A DNA stretch of 64,000 nucleotides from Nonlabens spongiae. Lineage in GTDB: Bacteria > Bacteroidota > Bacteroidia > Flavobacteriales > Flavobacteriaceae. Numbering within the stretch: position 1 is the stretch's first letter; each line of letters starts with the position of its first letter. The DNA lies in the NCBI RefSeq assembly GCF_002117125.1, contig NZ_CP019344.1, positions 1,240,001-1,304,000 of the forward strand, in the 5' to 3' direction. The notes under the pieces are model-generated. The model had not been told where the DNA came from, ran no database searches, and worked only from the letters and a program-made list of their open reading frames with translations. A program made the translations under genes and the position numbers. Shown here piece after piece: positions 1 through 8,491 of the stretch.

Positions 1-21
1 AAGAATATGATGCTGCATATT

Positions 22-315
22 TTAGGTTTTGGGAGTTTGCAGCACATCGTGCCATTCGGTTTTACGTTGCATAAGGGCTCGTGCAAAAGGGCATTGCGGA
101 ATTATCTTTACCTCGTTGCGTCTTGCGAGATCCACGATCAGTTCCAGCAGGCGCAGTCCCAGCATGGGATTAGTATTGTTATCGGCAATGATCGTATGTT
201 CAATCACGATATTTTCCCTCTCGTCGAGCACGTAGGTCATCGTACCCATGCGCTCTCGAGATTCCTTGGCCAGTGCGTACCCCTTTTTTTCCTGTTCCCG
301 CAGTAAAATTTGCAT
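22..315 (-). CDS. Small GNAT-fold N-acetyltransferase-like protein (COG2388 / YjdJ type)
   Basis: A 97-residue protein that resembles the short GNAT-like family COG2388. The sequence shows an N-terminal beta-rich part ending in an acidic VLDERENIVIEHT stretch, then a helix with RLLELIVDLARRNEVKIIPQ and the family-typical ending I-x-P-x-C-P-F-A followed by a short basic tail (QRKTEWHDVL). Family members are about 90-100 residues, so it is full length. They are presumed acyl-CoA-dependent acetyltransferases, but the substrate is unknown. The gene stands alone at the left edge, and what follows it downstream lies outside the window. The start is the first ATG of the frame. The function is inferred from the motif only. 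Confidence 0.75.
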   Translation of the reverse strand: MQILLREQEKKGYALAKESRERMGTMTYVLDERENIVIEHTIIADNNTNPMLGLRLLELIVDLARRNEVKIIPQCPFARALMQRKTEWHDVLQTPKT

Positions 316-599
316 AAAGAAGGTTTCGGTGGGGTAAATCTAGTAAAAACAGCATCTATGTGCCTAGAATTGATTGGACAAGTTCAGAGCAGGTTCTTAG
401 GAGAATTGCTCATAGAGTTTACGCTTTCGCGAAAGCGGAATACCAAAACATATCTTATAAAGGAAAAAACCTAGACTACATATATCTATACCTTGATCAC
501 ATATCAATGAACCTCAACGAACAACTGAAATTTTGCAGCAATTTAAAACTGGAACTACGACTTTGAAGAGGACTTGTTTACTCTTTAACTAATGCCTAA
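316..599. other. Intergenic stretch with one copy of the dispersed palindrome
   Basis: No convincing gene. A GTG-initiated frame at 360-566 is open, but it has no recognisable domain and its only low-complexity element, AFAKAE, is simply the translation of the palindrome at 422-437. Confidence 0.5.
422..437. repeat. Dispersed palindrome CGCTTTCGCGAAAGCG, copy 1 (intergenic)
   Basis: Perfect 16-bp palindrome with TTA to the left and GAATA to the right. It lies between the GNAT gene and a decayed reading frame. It has no T-run, so it is not an obvious terminator. Confidence 0.95.
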
Positions 600-1370
600 T
601 TAGAGTTTGAAAACAGCTTTCCCCATTTCCAACAGGATGTGAATGCCGGCGCCGGGAAACGCGATAGAGAATTAATGAGCGAGCGCATGAAGAAAGGCAG
701 TGACACCTCAGTCCCCACTTGGCGTATCTTATAAAACGTCGTGATCGTGATCTTTGCGGCGGTGTGAATAGGTGGCAGACTTGTTAAACATGCAAAAGAG
801 GAAAAAAGGCAAGAAGAGCAGATGGAATATATCAATAAGATAATCCGCCAACAAACGGCAGAATCAAAAACAAGAGCGAAAGAAATGAATAGTCTTTCCA
901 AAAACGAGATCAGGAGTTTAGGGGGTCAACATCCAGATTTCTTTAAAATTTTATTTCTGATTAAGCGTCTATTGAAATCACTGTTGGTTTATACAGCTTT
1001 CCCTCATTTCAGATTGAAGAATCTGCTCCTGGTTGCCTAAGCCAACAATTTTTAAGTGACTTCTGAGAAATATGAAACTCAATCGGCAGTAAACCCTGCG
1101 CAGAGCTGGCAAAGCCGTCAATATGGCTCACATAGTAACTTCCCGTTATTGCCTTTTTCAGGAGCTAGAATTTTGAACCTTGATGACCAGAGTAATGATG
1201 GAAACAAGAGTTTTAATTTCACCTATCCGTTCATGTCCTTCCAGCGTCATCGTCATACAGAAGTTATTAAGAGCGGTGATTATACCTACTTTGTAACCAT
1301 CAGCGCCAGACGGGACGATTACAGGAAACTGGAAAAGTATTTAAATTACTATTTGAAGAAAAGGGAGTGA
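600..1370 (+). pseudogene. Decayed open frame with four in-frame stops
   Basis: One reading frame runs from about 600 to 1370 and looks protein-like but is broken by in-frame stops at 732, 765, 1038 and 1053. Readable parts are a charged segment, a hydrophobic NVVIVIFAAV segment that could be a membrane helix, a charged coiled-coil-like segment (HAKEEKRQEEQ...), and a C-terminal segment (1056-1370) with FTYPFMSFQRHRHTEV and a basic tail. The frame is kept across all stops, which suggests loss by point mutation rather than random DNA. Codon character between about 900 and 1050 is poor, so two separate remnants are also possible. I do not recognise the family. A downstream piece beginning at GTG 1056 (104 residues) could still be translated. 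Confidence 0.35.
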
Positions 1371-1392
1371 AGGCACCGGACATAAATTCTAA

Positions 1393-1423
1393 AAACCTCA
1401 AGATTTATGACAGCTTGAGGTTT
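1393..1423 (-). terminator. Rho-independent terminator of the GH31 gene
   Basis: Perfect 10-bp stem AAACCTCAAG / CTTGAGGTTT with an 11-nt loop. On the minus strand the stem is followed by TTTTTAG, placing it 20 nt after the stop codon of the alpha-glucosidase gene. Confidence 0.8.
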
Positions 1424-1442
1424 CTAGTTTGTTTTGAGAATT

Positions 1443-3845
1443 TTACTTTCCAACAATGTGCAACTCATTGAAGTTTTTATCTACATACATGGTTTGTGAA
1501 GCAATGTCATAACGCAATTCATCCAGATCCATCTTCACGTTATCAACCTCGACAAAATCAATTTCAAAAGGCAAGCCGATGAAATTAAATCGTACTGTTT
1601 CATACTCGGTAATGAACTTACCATCTTTGAATTGAGAGATTACGATCTCTTTCTCTTTACCTTTAAAAGAGAGGTTGCGTAAACTGTACCTACCTTTTTT
1701 ATAATCGTAACCATCGTTTGCATCTTCATAGATGATGCTTTTTTCTGATCCAAGCTTGAAATAGGTGTCCAGCGTCAAAAACTCGATGTTTTTCTCTCCT
1801 ACATACTGCTGCACAGGGTATCGAGGAATAATGGAACCGGATTTCACAAACAGTGGAATCTCATCGATATCAGCATCTACCCATTCCTCTCGACCGCCGT
1901 TTACAATTTTACGTGTCCAGTAGTTATACCACTCCCCTCTCGGGATGTACATCCTACGACCTTTGGCATTAGGTTCTTGAACTGGACAGACAAGGATCTT
2001 ATCACCAAATAAGAACTCGTCGTTGCGGTAATGAGTTTGTGAATCTTCCTGATCATAAACAAATAGAGATTTGAGCATCGGGATGCCCTCCTCTGCATAT
2101 TGCCAGAACATGGTATATAGATAGGGCAGCAGTTTGTATCGCAATTCTACAAACTTGCGGGTAATGTTTGTGACATTTTCATCAAAGGTCCAAGGCTCTT
2201 GATCGCCGTGGTCACCGCTAGAATGCACTCTACAAAATGGATGAAAAACGCCTAGAGCTATCCATCTAGCAAAAAGCTCACCCGTAGGCTGCTCTGCAAA
2301 ACCGCCTATGTCTGAGCCGGCAAAACCCATCCCAGAAAGAGACATGCGCTGTGCTTGGATATTGGCAATACTTAAGTGTTCCCAAGTTGCCACATTATCG
2401 CCAAACCAGCTAGAGGTATAACGTTGTGTCCCTGAATATGCTGATCTTGTGATAACAAACGGCCTTTTGGGATAGATGTATTTTTTTACACCTTCATAGG
2501 TTGCGCGCGCCATTTGAGCTCCATAAATGTTGTGGGCTTTTCTATGCGAGCAGGGATGCCCATCAAAATCATGGCGCACATCATCTGGAAAAGTCTTGTT
2601 AGGCACTTCCATCACCGCTGGCTCGTTCATATCGTTCCATATTCCGGAGAGCTTATTATCTGCAATAAGACCTTTGAAAAGTCCAGCCCACCACTCGCGT
2701 ACCTCAGGATTTGTATAATCTGGGAAGTAGCACTGTCCCGGCCATACCTTGCCTTTCATAAAAGGACCATCTGCACGTTTACAGAAATAGTCTTTTTCCA
2801 TGGCCTCTTTATAGACACTATATTCTGGATCTACTTTGATACCTGGATCGATGATCGCAATGGTTTTAAACCCATCCGCTTTTAGGTCGGCAATCATTTG
2901 AGTGGGATTGGGAAACTTCTCGTTATCCCAAGTAAAACACCTAAATCCATCCATATAATCAATATCCAGATAGATCGCATCGCAGGGAATTTGCAACTCG
3001 CGGAATTTGGCTGCAATCTCCTTCACATTACTTTCTGGATAATACGACCATTTACACTGGTGGTAGCCCAGCGCCCAAAGCGGTGGCATCTCAGGTTTAC
3101 CGGTAAGCTCTGTATAAGCACTTACCACACTTTCAACCTGTGGACCATAAATAAAATAATAATCCATATTACCTCCATGAGCCCAGAAACTCGTTACATG
3201 ATGGCGCTCTTGTGCAAAGTCAAAAAAGCTGCGGAATGTATTGTCAAAGAAGATACCGTAAGCCACCTTGTTTTGAAGACCTATATAAAACGGAATGTTT
3301 TTATAAAGTGGATCAGTATGTTTTCCAAAAGCATATTGATCGGTTCCCCAAAGCTCAAAGCGCTTGGCACGCATATTATTATCGGCTGGTTTATCGCCTA
3401 GACCATAATAGCTCTCTCCCGGTTGAGCTTTTTTAGACATTTTAACCACCTCGCCTCCATTCTCGTAACTTTCTTCAAAATGAAAACCGAGTTCATCCTC
3501 GCAAATAATTTTTCCATTTAGGTCAAATATGCGAGATCTTAAATCAGATTTATTGATCTTACAAACCACTTTTGACGTTGTGATCTGGTAAAAGGAATGG
3601 TGTTCTTCAACTTCAAGTTTGTTGTAACCACGGTTAGTATCTTCATCTACAGCATAAGAAAAATCGGGCATCATGGTCCCGCCAGTCCCGTAAGTAAATC
3701 GTAAAACGCTGTCTCTAAAGACCTGTAATCGCAAGATCACACCATTATCTGAATGAAAATGAATGGTATCTACCACATGATCATATCCCGTCACCTTCCC
3801 TGGGAACTGATTTCCCGACCTACTTACTTCTGTATTGGTAATCAT
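1443..3845 (-). CDS. Glycoside hydrolase family 31 alpha-glucosidase
   Basis: An 800-residue GH31 enzyme that releases glucose from the non-reducing ends of alpha-glucosides such as maltose and short glucans. The family signature WNDMNEP puts the catalytic nucleophile at about Asp405. The WFGDN motif puts the general acid/base at about Asp483. Other GH31 landmarks are the YLDIDYMDG strand, GYHQCKWSY before the barrel, and SDIGGF after the acid/base. The N-terminal ~230 residues form the beta-sandwich typical of the family, and the last ~200 residues are beta-rich C-terminal domains. No signal peptide is visible, so a cytoplasmic location is likely. It lies at the downstream end of a minus-strand glucan region (glgE, maltokinase, glgB) but is separated by other genes, so it is not strictly in the same operon. 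It could supply or consume maltose and malto-oligosaccharides for that pathway. Substrate preference within GH31 (alpha-glucosidase versus xylosidase or transglucosidase) cannot be fixed from motifs alone. Confidence 0.93.
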   Translation of the reverse strand: MITNTEVSRSGNQFPGKVTGYDHVVDTIHFHSDNGVILRLQVFRDSVLRFTYGTGGTMMPDFSYAVDEDTNRGYNKLEVEEHHSFYQITTSKVVCKINKSDLRSRIFDLNGKIICEDELGFHFEESYENGGEVVKMSKKAQPGESYYGLGDKPADNNMRAKRFELWGTDQYAFGKHTDPLYKNIPFYIGLQNKVAYGIFFDNTFRSFFDFAQERHHVTSFWAHGGNMDYYFIYGPQVESVVSAYTELTGKPEMPPLWALGYHQCKWSYYPESNVKEIAAKFRELQIPCDAIYLDIDYMDGFRCFTWDNEKFPNPTQMIADLKADGFKTIAIIDPGIKVDPEYSVYKEAMEKDYFCKRADGPFMKGKVWPGQCYFPDYTNPEVREWWAGLFKGLIADNKLSGIWNDMNEPAVMEVPNKTFPDDVRHDFDGHPCSHRKAHNIYGAQMARATYEGVKKYIYPKRPFVITRSAYSGTQRYTSSWFGDNVATWEHLSIANIQAQRMSLSGMGFAGSDIGGFAEQPTGELFARWIALGVFHPFCRVHSSGDHGDQEPWTFDENVTNITRKFVELRYKLLPYLYTMFWQYAEEGIPMLKSLFVYDQEDSQTHYRNDEFLFGDKILVCPVQEPNAKGRRMYIPRGEWYNYWTRKIVNGGREEWVDADIDEIPLFVKSGSIIPRYPVQQYVGEKNIEFLTLDTYFKLGSEKSIIYEDANDGYDYKKGRYSLRNLSFKGKEKEIVISQFKDGKFITEYETVRFNFIGLPFEIDFVEVDNVKMDLDELRYDIASQTMYVDKNFNELHIVGK

Positions 3846-4175
3846 AAAACAATGAATTTCTTATAGTTAGCAACTTTATGCTGCCCTTATAAAGCTCGCG
3901 TAAAGTAAAAAAAATCAGATCAAATCCTAGAAACTGGTGCGATTACTTACGCTAGCGTTATCGTAGGTTTTAATCTGATTTTAAAAAGGAATAGCTGGTT
4001 GGAAAGTTTGTGGGTGGTTACGCTTTCGCGAAAGCGGAAACGTTAAAAATCTTACCTATCAGAAACAAATTATTTAATTGGATACTCATCAAAAATGGCG
4101 TTAACTAATTGTGTCATGGTTTGAGTGGTGCCACTATCGTAAATACTGGTGTTGCTTAACCCCTTCCACACGGTC
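3846..4175. other. Intergenic region upstream of the GH31 gene
   Basis: 330 bp with no open frame worth calling. It should contain the GH31 promoter on the minus strand and holds one copy of the dispersed palindrome. Confidence 0.5.
4021..4036. repeat. Dispersed palindrome, copy 2 (intergenic)
   Basis: Perfect 16-mer with GGTTA on the left and GAAAC on the right, about 175 bp upstream of the GH31 start. Confidence 0.95.
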
Positions 4176-4627
4176 TCATTTGAAGCGCTCGACCAGTTGA
4201 ACGTTAATGGTCCCTTCTTTATAATTGTAAGTATCTGTATTATATCTCACAACAGTTGGGACTGTATTATTTCCTTGGTAATAAAAATTGTTGTAGTATG
4301 ATTTGACTCGCAAGCCTGACCGATTATATGCTCCATAACGTGCATAGACTGGATCAGTATCAGTCTCTGTGTTTTCATACTCCTTTGTGCTGACCAGAAT
4401 TAATAAATCGGGATCTGAGCGATCTAAACGATATCCCGCGTCCATCATGCGTTCATTAATCTTCTGTATCACAAGTGTATTGACTTTATCATTTTGAGAT
4501 TGATCGGGCATATGAATGGCTGCATTAGGCAAATAGGAAAAAGTGCTGTACTTATTGAGGTTGTCACCGGTAGGTTTTATAGCAGGATATGAAATAACGA
4601 CATCGACAAAAATTTGAAAGATTTCAT
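4176..4627 (-). pseudogene. DUF4136-family protein gene, apparently frameshifted near its start
   Basis: The frame ending at 4176 matches DUF4136 proteins, usually exported lipoproteins of Bacteroidetes and Proteobacteria. It has the N-terminal landmark VDVVISYP followed by YSTFSYLPNA, then a central INERMMDAGYRL helix and a DPDLLILV strand, and ends in a basic tail. This homologous frame continues upstream of the first possible start (TTG at 4532) to about 4615 without an ATG. The only ATG nearby (4627-4625, reading MKSFKF) is in another frame and would join the DUF4136 frame if one base were added in the run of five A at 4608-4612 (T on the coding strand). Even then the protein lacks the usual lipoprotein signal peptide. 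So this is either a decayed gene, a homopolymer sequencing error, or a slippage-controlled gene. The domain assignment is more certain than the status. Confidence 0.6.
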
Positions 4628-4786
4628 ATATTTTATTTCAAAGTATCGATGAACGGTTATGTTTTTTTTAGTAAGGACATCATTAAATTAAAATCTACGA
4701 GATGCTAAGGCTTTCTTTCTATATCTAAGGATCAGAAGGATATTTTATTGTAAATTGATATTCTCTTGAGTTGCCGTTGATATGGT

Positions 4787-4814
4787 ACTACTTCCCTAAT
4801 CGCTGGGAAGTAGT
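4787..4814. promoter_or_regulatory. Inverted repeat ACTACTTCCC-N8-GGGAAGTAGT upstream of the haloperoxidase gene
   Basis: Perfect 10-bp arms separated by 8 nt (taatcgct), about 70 bp before the ATG of the next gene. There is no T-run, so it reads better as an operator or RNA hairpin than as a terminator. The half-site resembles CTACTTCCCA at 26931-26940. Confidence 0.5.
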
Positions 4815-4884
4815 CGACTGACACTTCTTTTAACAATATTTTAAAGTATTATTGTAGCTATAAATTCAACTTCAAAAGAAGATC

Positions 4885-6228
4885 ATGAACAAGTTTCACT
4901 CTAGAATCCTTTTAGGAATTTTTGCTTTACTAATTATTCAATCTTGTAGTGATGATGATGATATTAGCATCCCAGAACCTGAAACAGCTGAGGCCTATGA
5001 TGCTGAGGTCGTTACAGAATGGTATGACCTCATCGCAACACTCACCACTGAAACCGTAGGTTACACACCACCAGTGGCAGCTCGTGCCTTTGGCTACACG
5101 GGTGTCGCTCTTTATGAATCTGTGCAATATGGTATGCCAGATCATGCCTCATTATCTGGAAAAATTACAGATTTTGACCCGGTAATGTCTAACGTTGAAG
5201 GAAAAGAAATCTATTGGCCACTTGTTGCTAATGCGACACTTGCCGAAATGGTCAAGTATTTTTACAACAACGCTACATCTGAAAGGTATCAAGCCGTACT
5301 TGATCTAGAAACACGATTTAATGATCAGTTCAGGCCGTTGATTTCTGCACAAGCTTTTGAAAATTCAATTGCGTTATCCAGAGATGTGACCAGTGAGGTG
5401 ATTGCCTATTCCCTGACAGATGGTGGCCACAATGCCCAGTTTAGAAACTTCCCTACAGATTATTCGCCGCCGGTAGGTCCGGGATTGTGGGTTCCTACGG
5501 CGCCTAGCTTTACACCCGCGCTGCAACCTTACTGGGGATCAAACAGACCCTTTCTAGAGGCAAATATTGAAAGTACTCAACCAGCTGATCCACCAGCCTA
5601 CTCAACAGATTCAAGCAGTGTTTGTTACATGAGAGCAATGGAGGTTTATGAGACAGTAAATAATGCGACCGATGAAGAAATCATCATCGCCCAGTTCTGG
5701 TCAGACGATCCAGTAACCACGGCAACTCCTCCTGGTCATTCCATTTCTATTTTGAATCAATTACTAAGAGAAAACAACGCGAGCCTAGCTGAAGCTGCAG
5801 AAGCTTTTGGAAAACTAGGCATGGGAATTTCTGATGCGTTTGTCTCTTGCTGGAAAACTAAATATGAAACAAATTACCTACGCCCTATAACTTACATTCA
5901 AGATAATATAGACGCCTCGTGGATGCCTATTCTTCAGACTCCACCATTCCCAGAATACACTTCAGGACACTCTGTTCAGTCAGGAGCACTTGCAGAAATC
6001 ATGACTGATATGTTTGGTGAGAATTATCAGTTCACAGACCACACTCATGAAAACCGCATTGATATCGATGGAACGCCGCGATCATACAGCGATTTCTATG
6101 AAATGGCAAACGAGGCAGCGCTCTCCCGTCTTTACGGTGGTATTCACTATGACGAGGCTATCTTTTTAGGTCTGGAGCAAGGTTATGCCATAGGACGTAA
6201 CATAAATGCGCTGGATTTGAGGAATTAG
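4885..6228 (+). CDS. Vanadium-dependent haloperoxidase / PAP2-like lipoprotein
   Basis: A 447-residue exported protein. The N-terminus is a lipoprotein signal peptide ending in IIQSC with Cys21, followed by an acidic DDDD run, so it is probably anchored to a membrane. The three phosphate/vanadate-binding motifs of the haloperoxidase/PAP2 superfamily are all present: K-x6-RP (KYETNYLRP, about residue 326), SGHS (about residue 359), and SR-x5-H (SRLYGGIHYDE, about residue 412). Known family members oxidise halides with hydrogen peroxide or act as acid phosphatases on the same fold. Which activity applies here cannot be read from the sequence. It stands as a single plus-strand gene between minus-strand genes, with a strong inverted repeat upstream and a terminator downstream. 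The start ATG is followed immediately by the signal peptide, which supports it. Confidence 0.88.
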   Translation: MNKFHSRILLGIFALLIIQSCSDDDDISIPEPETAEAYDAEVVTEWYDLIATLTTETVGYTPPVAARAFGYTGVALYESVQYGMPDHASLSGKITDFDPVMSNVEGKEIYWPLVANATLAEMVKYFYNNATSERYQAVLDLETRFNDQFRPLISAQAFENSIALSRDVTSEVIAYSLTDGGHNAQFRNFPTDYSPPVGPGLWVPTAPSFTPALQPYWGSNRPFLEANIESTQPADPPAYSTDSSSVCYMRAMEVYETVNNATDEEIIIAQFWSDDPVTTATPPGHSISILNQLLRENNASLAEAAEAFGKLGMGISDAFVSCWKTKYETNYLRPITYIQDNIDASWMPILQTPPFPEYTSGHSVQSGALAEIMTDMFGENYQFTDHTHENRIDIDGTPRSYSDFYEMANEAALSRLYGGIHYDEAIFLGLEQGYAIGRNINALDLRN

Positions 6229-6249
6229 ACTCACATTACATAATTCTCA

Positions 6250-6278
6250 AAGCTCCTGAATTATTATTTCAGGAGCTT
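6250..6278 (+). terminator. Rho-independent terminator of the haloperoxidase gene
   Basis: Perfect 11-bp stem AAGCTCCTGAA / TTCAGGAGCTT with a 7-nt loop, followed by TTTTAGTTTTTTA. It begins 22 nt after the stop codon. Confidence 0.88.
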
Positions 6279-6290
6279 TTTAGTTTTTTA

Positions 6291-6306
6291 CGCTTTCGCG
6301 AAAGCG
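6291..6306. repeat. Dispersed palindrome, copy 3 (between convergent genes)
   Basis: Perfect 16-mer directly after the T-run of the haloperoxidase terminator and 14 bp from the glgB stop. With GAATAC to the right, it sits in the shared 3' region of two convergent genes. Confidence 0.95.
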
Positions 6307-6319
6307 AATACAATTCACT

Positions 6320-8215
6320 TCACCCGTAGATCAAAACCCCTAGCGGCGGTAAATTCAACTCTACACTCTGTTCTCGATTGTTCCATGGTTCTGATTGGGG
6401 TGTAAAGGACTTTTTGACCTTATAACCAGAGCCGTTGTATTTCTCATCATCACTATTCAGAAGCAACCGCATCTTTTTATTAGAAGGTAATCCTATGCGG
6501 TAATTTTCACGAGGAACCGGCGTCATGTTGCAAACAATTACGAGATGGCTGTCGCCTCCTTTTCTCACATAGCTTATTACAGAGTTCTGGTGATCGTCGT
6601 GCGAGATCCATTCAAATCCATCTGCTGTGAATTGATTTTGGGTTAAAGCTTCTCTTTTAGTATAAAGCTTGTTGAGATCAGCTATAAGATTTTGAATTCC
6701 TTGATGCGGTTCATAATCAGTTAAATGCCAGTCTAAACTGCCATTGAATTTCCATTCTTCGTGCTGGCCAAATTCACTTCCCATCATCAGGAGATTCCCT
6801 CCTGGATGGGTAAACATATAACTGTATAACAATCTCAAATTAGCAAAACGTTGCCAATCGTCTCCAGGCATGCGGCCTAAAATGGATTTTTTGCCATAAA
6901 CCACCTCATCGTGGGAAAGTGGTAACATGAAATTTTCCGTGAAGGCATACGTCATAGAAAAGGTTAGGTCGTTTTGATGGTGGGTTCTGTAAATGGGTTC
7001 TTTTTTGAAGTATTCTAAGGTATCGTGCATCCAGCCCATCATCCACTTCATTCCAAAACCTAAACCGCCCATCGAAGTAGGACGTGTAACCATCGGGAAA
7101 CTGGTACTTTCTTCAGCAATGGTTTGCACGTCAGGGTAATTTGCATAAACGGCCTCATTCATTTCACGTAAAAATGACATGGCCTCAAGATTCTCCCTAC
7201 CACCTAATTCATTAGGCTCCCATTCCCCTTCATTACGTGAATAGTCAAGAAAAAGCATGCTGGCTACCGCATCAACACGTATTCCATCGATATGATATTT
7301 ATCCAACCAAAACAGTGCATTACTGATCAAAAAACTTTTGACTTCATTGCGTCCGTAGTTAAATATAAGAGATTTCCAGTCGGGATGATAACCCTTTCTA
7401 CGATCTGGATGCTCGTATAAATGTGAGCCATCAAAGAACCCCAAACCGTGAGCATCTTCTGGAAAATGGGACGGCACCCAGTCCAGAATTACACCTATAC
7501 CTGCATTATGAAATGCATCAACAAGCTGAGCAAACTCTTCTGGATAGCCGAATCTTGATGTAGGCGCATAATAACCGGTTAATTGATATCCCCAACTTGG
7601 GTCATAGGGATATTCCATGATCGGCATGAATTCTACGTGCGTGAAGTTCATTTTCTTAACGTAGGGAACTAAATCTTCTGCAAGTTCCAGATAACTCAAG
7701 CTGCGATCTTCCTCTATCTTACGTTTCCAGCTACCTAGATGCACCTCATAAACTGAAAATGCAGAATCAAGAGCGTTATTTTTAGAACGCGATTGCATCC
7801 ACTTTTTATCCTTCCATTCAGGCTGATAATCCCAGACTACGCTAGCCGTTTTGGGAGGATGCTCACATCTTCGGGCATAAGGATCCGCTTTTTCTGTTTT
7901 GATATCATTATTGCTGCTGTGGATTTTGTATTTATAGGTAGTACCCTGCTCCAATCCAGGAATGAATCCTTCCCAAATCCCACTGCTGTCCCAGCGCACC
8001 TCTAATGGGTGCTGACCTTCCACCCAATAATTGAAATCTCCAATAACTGAGACGGCTTTTGCGCTAGGTGCCCAAACTGCAAAATAGGTTCCTTTCACTC
8101 CGTCTATTTCAATAACGTGTGATCCAAATTTCTCGTAGAGCCGGTAATGCTTACCAGCTTTGAAAAGATTGATATCAAAATCTGTAAACAGTGAGTGGGA
8201 TTGTACGTTAGGCAT
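6320..8215 (-). CDS. glgB: 1,4-alpha-glucan branching enzyme (GH13)
   Basis: A 631-residue GlgB, which cuts alpha-1,4-glucan chains and re-attaches them as alpha-1,6 branches. It has the N-terminal CBM48-like domain (YFAVWAPSAKAVSVIGDFNYW, residues ~40-65), then the GH13 barrel. The catalytic residues are the nucleophile at Asp315 in GIRVDAVASM and the acid/base at Glu368 in AEES. Their 53-residue spacing equals that of the well-studied E. coli enzyme. The SHDEVVYGK motif carries the third conserved Asp. The C-terminal all-beta domain ends with GVLIYG. The length fits the shorter GlgB form. It is downstream of maltokinase and glgE on the same strand. In the GlgE pathway it branches the linear alpha-1,4-glucan made from maltose-1-phosphate. 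Confidence 0.96.
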   Translation of the reverse strand: MPNVQSHSLFTDFDINLFKAGKHYRLYEKFGSHVIEIDGVKGTYFAVWAPSAKAVSVIGDFNYWVEGQHPLEVRWDSSGIWEGFIPGLEQGTTYKYKIHSSNNDIKTEKADPYARRCEHPPKTASVVWDYQPEWKDKKWMQSRSKNNALDSAFSVYEVHLGSWKRKIEEDRSLSYLELAEDLVPYVKKMNFTHVEFMPIMEYPYDPSWGYQLTGYYAPTSRFGYPEEFAQLVDAFHNAGIGVILDWVPSHFPEDAHGLGFFDGSHLYEHPDRRKGYHPDWKSLIFNYGRNEVKSFLISNALFWLDKYHIDGIRVDAVASMLFLDYSRNEGEWEPNELGGRENLEAMSFLREMNEAVYANYPDVQTIAEESTSFPMVTRPTSMGGLGFGMKWMMGWMHDTLEYFKKEPIYRTHHQNDLTFSMTYAFTENFMLPLSHDEVVYGKKSILGRMPGDDWQRFANLRLLYSYMFTHPGGNLLMMGSEFGQHEEWKFNGSLDWHLTDYEPHQGIQNLIADLNKLYTKREALTQNQFTADGFEWISHDDHQNSVISYVRKGGDSHLVIVCNMTPVPRENYRIGLPSNKKMRLLLNSDDEKYNGSGYKVKKSFTPQSEPWNNREQSVELNLPPLGVLIYG

Positions 8216-8233
8216 GTGATGTTGTTAGTCTAT

Positions 8234-8281
8234 GAGTATTTGAGTTTGTGAGTATTTGAGTTTGTGAGTGTTTGAGTCTAT
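8234..8281. repeat. Six imperfect tandem copies of an 8-bp unit (GAGTNTNT)
   Basis: Units GAGTATTT, GAGTTTGT, GAGTATTT, GAGTTTGT, GAGTGTTT and GAGTCTAT follow each other just upstream of glgB, in the 276-bp gap between the maltokinase stop and the glgB start. The rest of the gap is AT-rich with no gene. The repeat may lie within the 5' leader of glgB. Confidence 0.75.
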
Positions 8282-8491
8282 CAGTCCAGACATAGTTTAA
8301 GGGTGAGTTTCTTTATTTTATTCTTTTTTCTTTTTCTTTTACCTATGGCCATGGGTGTTATGATTTCATGGTCGATGAGCATTTTGACTACGCTCTATGA
8401 CAACGTAGTCGAAGCGCTCAAAGACTACTATTATAGATAAGGACTTTAACTATTCATAATTCTGCATTCTAAATTCTGAATTTTTCATTCT

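Noticed and set aside
360..566. 68-residue GTG-started frame with AFAKAE
   Set aside because: No domain or start-site support, and its most protein-like piece is just the palindrome, which is translatable in all frames.
596..901. 101-residue minus-strand frame
   Set aside because: Antisense to the decayed plus-strand frame, Ser/Phe/Cys-rich shadow composition, no recognisable family.
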